Shown: positions 44,570 through 48,897 of the stretch, piece after piece
Position numbering within the stretch: the stretch's first letter is position 1
Layout of the letters: every line of letters begins with the position of its first letter
Assembly (NCBI RefSeq): GCF_007997225.1
Contig: NZ_VORM01000033.1
Location: 1-48,897, forward strand
DNA: 48,897 bases
Source: Subsaximicrobium wynnwilliamsii
GTDB taxonomy: Bacteria > Bacteroidota > Bacteroidia > Flavobacteriales > Flavobacteriaceae
Direction of reading: 5' to 3'
Notes under the pieces: generated by a model
What the model saw: only the letters and a program-made list of their open reading frames with translations
Told to the model about the DNA's origin: nothing
Databases searched by the model: none
Translations under genes and position numbers: made by a program

Positions 44570-45544
44570 ATGAAAAATATAACACGCTATATCGTCTTTC
44601 TTTTTGTCGTGATGAACGGTTACAGTCAAGAATTGAATCTGCCCGTATTCACACAGTATTTAGCCGATAATGATTTTGTGATATCCCCTACTTATGCGGG
44701 GATTGGCGATAACTTTAGGATCAGGGCCAACGGCTTGACCCAATGGGTGGGCATTAAGGATGCTCCAGACAACCAATCGCTGTACGTGGATTTCAGGATC
44801 GCCGATCGCTCTGGTGTTGGGATATCACTTTACAATGACAAAAACGGGAACACCTTGCAAAAGGGAGTGAAACTATCCTATGCCCATCACTTGATCCTGG
44901 ATTACCGGTCCAGGCAATACCTGAGTTTTGGGATATCCTACAACCTGAACAGCTTTAGGATCGACATCAACAATTTTGAGGGCACATTTGAGCAGCCCAT
45001 CGTGGACCCCAGCATCACCGACGATAGGTCAACCTCGAACAACAACTTTGATTTCGGGATGCTGTACCGCAACAAAGGCTTCTTTTTGAGTGCCAATGCC
45101 AATAACCTCTTGGAAAAGGACATTGATAATTTCACGGGCATCGAGCCCAACTTGCTGCTGAATTTCCAAATCTACTCGGGCATCAAGATCAAGAGCGCGT
45201 CCAACAACCTGGTGGAGTTTGAGCCCTCTGTGTTTTATCAGCTGTTTTCCAGTGACGGGAGGTCGAGCACCGATGTGAACTTCAAATACAAGAAATACAA
45301 TACCCAGGGCGATTATTATTGGGCAGGTGTCTCGTACCGTTTTTTGAACGATCAGTTCATGAAACCTTTGAATATTGGTCCAATGGCAGGCATCATGAAG
45401 TCAAAATTCTATTTTGCCTATTCCTACCAGCTCACCACAAACGACTTGATGGGCTATAACTCAGGAACCCACATGATAACCATTGGCTTGGATTTTCTCC
45501 AGGGCATGAGCAACTGCCCTTGCACTACGACGCTACGTCGCTAG
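44570..45544 (+). CDS. sprF: SprF-like PorP/SprF-family outer-membrane protein
   Basis: 324 residues of the PorP/SprF family. Signal peptide MKNITRYIVFLFVVMNGYSQ; the mature protein opens with the family pattern ELNLPVFTQYLADNDFVISP followed by YAGIGDNFRIRANGLTQWVG, and alternating beta strands of an outer-membrane barrel end with HMITIGLDFLQGM. In F. johnsoniae SprF is needed to export and display SprB, and each large type B cargo tends to have its own SprF partner encoded next to it. Here it starts 36 bases after the adhesin gene, so the pair is clear from context. The C-terminus ends CPCTTTLRR, slightly unusual for its cysteines. Confidence 0.9.
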   Translation: MKNITRYIVFLFVVMNGYSQELNLPVFTQYLADNDFVISPTYAGIGDNFRIRANGLTQWVGIKDAPDNQSLYVDFRIADRSGVGISLYNDKNGNTLQKGVKLSYAHHLILDYRSRQYLSFGISYNLNSFRIDINNFEGTFEQPIVDPSITDDRSTSNNNFDFGMLYRNKGFFLSANANNLLEKDIDNFTGIEPNLLLNFQIYSGIKIKSASNNLVEFEPSVFYQLFSSDGRSSTDVNFKYKKYNTQGDYYWAGVSYRFLNDQFMKPLNIGPMAGIMKSKFYFAYSYQLTTNDLMGYNSGTHMITIGLDFLQGMSNCPCTTTLRR

Positions 45545-45659
45545 GTACTTATAATTTACCGATTGGAGCAAATGAGAATGGCTTCGGAAGTAAAGAAATA
45601 AAGCTACAATTGTTTAAAGCATAAGATCTTTTTCTATATTTAGAGAAAGATTTTTTGCT

Positions 45660-48503
45660 TTGTATATTAAGTCCACTCACATTTTAATTAGTTCGAAACC
45701 TAAATCCATTCGGTATCTTTCCGCTTTAATTTTTTGTTTATGCGCCTTATTGCTTTCAACTAAAGCATACGCACAATACACGCCATATTTCCAGAATTTC
45801 GATTTGTCAGAATACAATGCAGGAAATCAGAATTGGGGTGTTTCCAAAGCAAAAGACGGCAAATTATATGTGGCCAATAATAAGGGCCTGTTAGAATACG
45901 ATGGCCTCAATTGGAAGTTGTTTACCATTCCGAATAAAACCACATTGCGATCTGTACTGGCAAAAGACAACAAAATCTATATAGGCTCTTATGAAGAGTT
46001 CGGTTATTTTGAAACCGATGCCAAAGGAAAATTGAACTATACCTCACTAAGCCAAATGCTGGATGGCGAGCAATTTTTAAATGAGGAATTCTGGCAAATC
46101 CTTGCCTTTGAGGACACGATTATCTTTAGATCCTTTCGGAATATCTATGTATATAAAGCTGGCAAAATCACTAAAATCAGGCCAAGCTCGACCGTTATTT
46201 CCTGTGAGGTTGTAGATGGAGAAGTGTATGTTGCCACGCTCAAGGATGGTATTTATAAATTAGAGGGCTCAGCATTGGTACCCTTTCTTGACAATGCAGT
46301 TTTAGATGGGGCAAAAGTGGTTTCTATTATAAAGTATGCTGAGGGCTTGCTTATTGCGACCGATCTTAGCGGAAATTTCCTTTATAACGGTAGCAGCCTA
46401 AAGGCATGGAATGCTCCTATTAATGCAATCCTTAAAAAATACCAATTGAATGCCTTAAGCACCCAAAAATCGGGAAACCTAGTCTTCGGGACCATACAAA
46501 ACGGCATCTATATCACCAATAGTGACGGTAGCATTGTATTTCATATCAACCACGAGAATGGCTTGATCAACAACACCATCTTATCCCAATACATAGACGA
46601 AGACAATCAACTCTGGGTGGGATTGGACAATGGTTTGGCACATGTAGACCTCAAGAGTAAATCGGCCTTCTTTAATGATGTCACGGGGAAATTGGGTGCG
46701 GTTTACGATGTTATTGATTATAAGGGTCGCATTTACATTGGGAGTAATACAGGGCTATATTATTTGAGCTCAGATGGGAAATTGATCTTTATTGAAAATT
46801 CCCAAGGGCAGGTGTGGAGCTTGAAAATCGTTGATGGCGACTTGTTATGTGGTCATAATAATGGCACCTATCTGGTGGAGGGTGACCAAATAGAATTGAT
46901 CTCTGCTTTTACTGGAGGTTGGGTCATTAAAAAAGTGCCTGAGATCAACGACACTTACATTCAAGGCACCTATTCGGGCTTGGTAAGGCTTAAGAAAGTT
47001 AAGGGCGAATGGGAAGCTAAACATTTGGGTAAAACTACCATCCCCATTCGGTTTTTGGTGTTTGAAGATGCCTCAACAGCTTGGGCTGCCCACGCCTATA
47101 AAGGACTCTTTAAAGTGAAATTCTCCAATACCTATGATACGATTACAAGTATTCAGAATTATGAAAATAAAGGCTTGTCTTCGACCTATAATGTAAGAGT
47201 CCATAAAATCAAGAACACGATTTGCATCAAGACCAATACTGGCTGGCAACGCTACGAGCCTATCTTGGATAGTATTGTGCCACATGATCTTTTAAATAAA
47301 AACTTCGGAAAGAATTCTTACATCATTTCAGATGATGAGGTCAATGTGTTGGCCTTAAAACGTGGTGACTTAATCCATCTAAAGCCTTTTGATACTGAAA
47401 ATTCCAGTACTACTCTGGAAAGCAGCCATATCAAGGACAGGCTCATAGTGGGCTATGAAAATGTCTCCCAGCTTGACAATACCCATTTTGGCTTAAATTT
47501 GAACGATGGTTTTATGCGTATTGATAAAAACCTGCCACGATCAGTCTATCAGGTGTATAAACCTTCAATTGATGGTATTAGTGTTAACGGTGCGCCTATT
47601 GCCATTCCTAACGATACCCCGATAGAAATACCTAATAAGAACCAAAGTCTCTTAATTGAACTCTCCTCCCCAAAGTCGCACGCACATGCGTTTCAATATG
47701 CCCTGACCAATGTAGATCCAAACCACTGGTATAAAATAGAAAATGGCGCTCTCGAACTTTCAAACTTGGGGCAGGGGGAGTATGCATTGGCCTTTCGTAC
47801 CGTCAATGAATCTGGAACTACTTCAGAATCCACACGTTTGTATATTACCATCCTGCCAGCTTGGTACCGCTCCAATTTGGGGCTCTTGGGATTTACACTA
47901 TTGGCCTTCCTGCTGATTTTGTTATTCTACGTACTTCATAAAAGAAAAATTTTAAAAGAACAATTGATCCTAAAACACCAATTCGAAAAAGACCAAGAAA
48001 TACTCTTGAAGGACAAGACCATTGAAAACGACAAGCGAATCGTAGAGTTGAAAAATGAATCGCTTGAAAATGAATTGGAGCTCAAATCCAAGCAATTGGC
48101 AAATACCGCCATGGCGATTGTTAAAAAGAATGAAACCTTATTGGAATTGAAAGATGAATTATTGGATCACAAAAGTGCATTCGATAATTATTACGCCTAC
48201 AAAAAATTGATTAAAAAAATCGATACCTCTATTGGTCATGAAGATGAATGGGCCATTTTCGAACACAATTCCAATCAGGTACACGAAGCCTTTTTTAAGC
48301 AGTTAGTAGAAAAACATCCAGATTTAACGCCCAAAGATTTAAAGGTTTGTGCCTACATCAAAATGGATTTGAGCACTAAGGAAATTGCACCACTTTTAAA
48401 TATCTCTGTAAGAGGCGTAGAAACACAACGTTACCGTTTGAAACAGAAATTACAATTGGAATCTGAGATTTCTTTGACCGATTACCTGTTGAATTTTAAA
48501 TAA
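45660..48503 (+). CDS. Membrane-bound propeller/Y_Y_Y sensor with C-terminal HTH
   Basis: 947 residues. Signal-anchor-like N-terminus cleaved near AYA (about 38). Residues 40-640 carry regulator-propeller repeats (QLWVGLDNGLAHVDLKSKS, RIYIGSNTGLYYLSSDGK). A triple-tyrosine (Y_Y_Y) domain is at about 675-730 (FQYALTNVDPNHWYKIENG). One transmembrane helix lies at about 738-758, then a coiled coil (about 760-850). The last 60 residues are a LuxR/GerE-type HTH (LTPKDLKVCAYIKMDLSTKE, then GVETQRYRLKQKLQL). There is no kinase or receiver domain, so it probably binds DNA directly while sensing a periplasmic ligand. The start is TTG at 45660: no ATG precedes the signal sequence. AGAGAAAGA lies upstream as a possible ribosome-binding site. 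Control of the adjacent adhesin operon is an inference. Confidence 0.8.
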   Translation: MYIKSTHILISSKPKSIRYLSALIFCLCALLLSTKAYAQYTPYFQNFDLSEYNAGNQNWGVSKAKDGKLYVANNKGLLEYDGLNWKLFTIPNKTTLRSVLAKDNKIYIGSYEEFGYFETDAKGKLNYTSLSQMLDGEQFLNEEFWQILAFEDTIIFRSFRNIYVYKAGKITKIRPSSTVISCEVVDGEVYVATLKDGIYKLEGSALVPFLDNAVLDGAKVVSIIKYAEGLLIATDLSGNFLYNGSSLKAWNAPINAILKKYQLNALSTQKSGNLVFGTIQNGIYITNSDGSIVFHINHENGLINNTILSQYIDEDNQLWVGLDNGLAHVDLKSKSAFFNDVTGKLGAVYDVIDYKGRIYIGSNTGLYYLSSDGKLIFIENSQGQVWSLKIVDGDLLCGHNNGTYLVEGDQIELISAFTGGWVIKKVPEINDTYIQGTYSGLVRLKKVKGEWEAKHLGKTTIPIRFLVFEDASTAWAAHAYKGLFKVKFSNTYDTITSIQNYENKGLSSTYNVRVHKIKNTICIKTNTGWQRYEPILDSIVPHDLLNKNFGKNSYIISDDEVNVLALKRGDLIHLKPFDTENSSTTLESSHIKDRLIVGYENVSQLDNTHFGLNLNDGFMRIDKNLPRSVYQVYKPSIDGISVNGAPIAIPNDTPIEIPNKNQSLLIELSSPKSHAHAFQYALTNVDPNHWYKIENGALELSNLGQGEYALAFRTVNESGTTSESTRLYITILPAWYRSNLGLLGFTLLAFLLILLFYVLHKRKILKEQLILKHQFEKDQEILLKDKTIENDKRIVELKNESLENELELKSKQLANTAMAIVKKNETLLELKDELLDHKSAFDNYYAYKKLIKKIDTSIGHEDEWAIFEHNSNQVHEAFFKQLVEKHPDLTPKDLKVCAYIKMDLSTKEIAPLLNISVRGVETQRYRLKQKLQLESEISLTDYLLNFK

Positions 48504-48737
48504 AGACTACGCTAAAATACATATTTTGCGCTTTTTTATACGCCAATACTACGCCAAACCCAGTTTACGCTATCGATTTCGTTCGTTTTTTTCTAACTTC
48601 AAGCTACGTCATTCGTGACTTTTTAAGTTTTTTGTTACAGTGACGTAATTAAAATGTGAATAGACTGTTAATTAAGCTTAATTTTCATTTTATCTTGCTG
48701 TCAACTAATCATGATAAATAAAATCTTGTATATCCGT
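48504..48737. other. Intergenic stretch, no gene seen
   Basis: 234 bases between the HTH sensor gene and the transposase at the window edge. It repeats the motif TACGC several times (ACTACGC, TATACGCC, ACTACGCC, TTTACGC within 48506-48573). Part of it should be the terminal sequence of the insertion element, but I cannot place the end. Confidence 0.4.
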
Positions 48738-48897
48738 TTAGTGTCCATTAGCTGTAATGCTTGCTATTACTAGTCTATCAAAGATTCGCTCACCAAAATA
48801 TCTTCGATTTAACTTGTAAACAAACTCGTTTAGATAAAGTTGCAGATATTTTTTCTTGATTTTATGGTACGTTCCTGTAAAATTCCGTTTAGCATTA
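48738..48897 (-). CDS. IS1595-like transposase, C-terminal fragment (runs off the window)
   Basis: The minus strand reads 52 residues ending at TAA (48740-48738): NAKRNFTGTYHKIKKKYLQL followed by YLNEFVYKLNRRYF and GERIFDRLVIASITANGH. The pattern G-T-Y-H-x-I-x-K-K-Y-L-Q-x-Y-L-N-E-F-x-Y-x-x-N-R-R is the C-terminal end of the IS1595/ISXO2-like DDE transposase domain. The frame is intact to the edge. The catalytic residues would lie off the window. Confidence 0.75.
   Translation of the reverse strand, partial: NAKRNFTGTYHKIKKKYLQLYLNEFVYKLNRRYFGERIFDRLVIASITANGH

Noticed and set aside
45610-45642. TTG ... TATATTTA as a promoter of the HTH sensor gene
   Set aside because: The spacer is 22 bases, longer than the 18-20 seen at the better promoters in this window.
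1-48897. tRNA, rRNA or known riboswitches
   Set aside because: I looked in the intergenic stretches for cloverleaf or conserved riboswitch cores and saw none; a covariance-model search would be needed to exclude small RNAs.

Overview
The window looks like chromosomal DNA of a gliding marine-type flavobacterium (Bacteroidota, Flavobacteriaceae). The evidence is AT-rich intergenic DNA, promoters of the Bacteroidetes form TTG-N18/20-TAnnTTTG, three secreted proteins with type IX secretion (T9SS) type A or type B C-terminal sorting domains, two PorP/SprF-like proteins, and one giant SprB-type adhesin. Both edges lie inside transposase genes (IS3-like OrfA at 1-68, IS1595-like at 48738-48897), so the window may be a whole draft contig that broke at repeats.

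Region 1 (1-8.6 kb) is a scarred accessory zone. An 868-bp direct repeat (1203-2070 and 4187-5054) holds a 129-codon unknown gene and an HRDC-domain fragment. It brackets a broken defence fragment: an N-terminally truncated YhcG/DUF1016 nuclease, and a type I restriction hsdR that is frameshifted at a 10-A run and then cut by an IS3 transposase fragment. Next comes a three-gene HipBST-like toxin-antitoxin operon on the minus strand (HTH regulator, split HipA N-domain, HipA kinase) with three near-identical 14-bp palindromic operators spaced about 70 bp apart. The remaining 7-8.6 kb is almost gene-free.

Region 2 (8.6-14 kb) is the best candidate for an undescribed system. A two-gene operon encodes a protein with a DUF4062 (TIR-like) N-terminal domain and a membrane-anchored nSTAND-type ATPase. 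After its single transmembrane helix, the ATPase carries a C-terminal domain resembling prokaryotic YEATS (pYEATS). A convergent gene for an unrecognised secreted protein follows 28 bp away.

Region 3 (14.8-23.2 kb) is housekeeping or metabolic: a surface-type lipoprotein, a PIG3-like NAD(P)H:quinone oxidoreductase, a sodium:solute symporter, an MFS transporter and a fructosamine-kinase-family protein. Its intergenic DNA carries two families of dispersed repeats and ends in a 280-bp array of exactly 40 degenerate heptamers.

Region 4 (23.7-48.5 kb) is cell-surface and gliding biology. It has a T9SS type A cargo protein, two small-to-medium secreted proteins with their own promoters and terminators, and then a collinear block matching the sprC-sprD-sprB-sprF operon of Flavobacterium johnsoniae: type B cargo; PorP domain fused to a tandem-repeat coiled coil and a SPOR-like end; 3305-aa SprB-like adhesin with about 28 repeats; SprF-like outer-membrane protein. 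A membrane-bound propeller/Y_Y_Y/HTH regulator lies directly downstream. The core T9SS machinery is not in the window.
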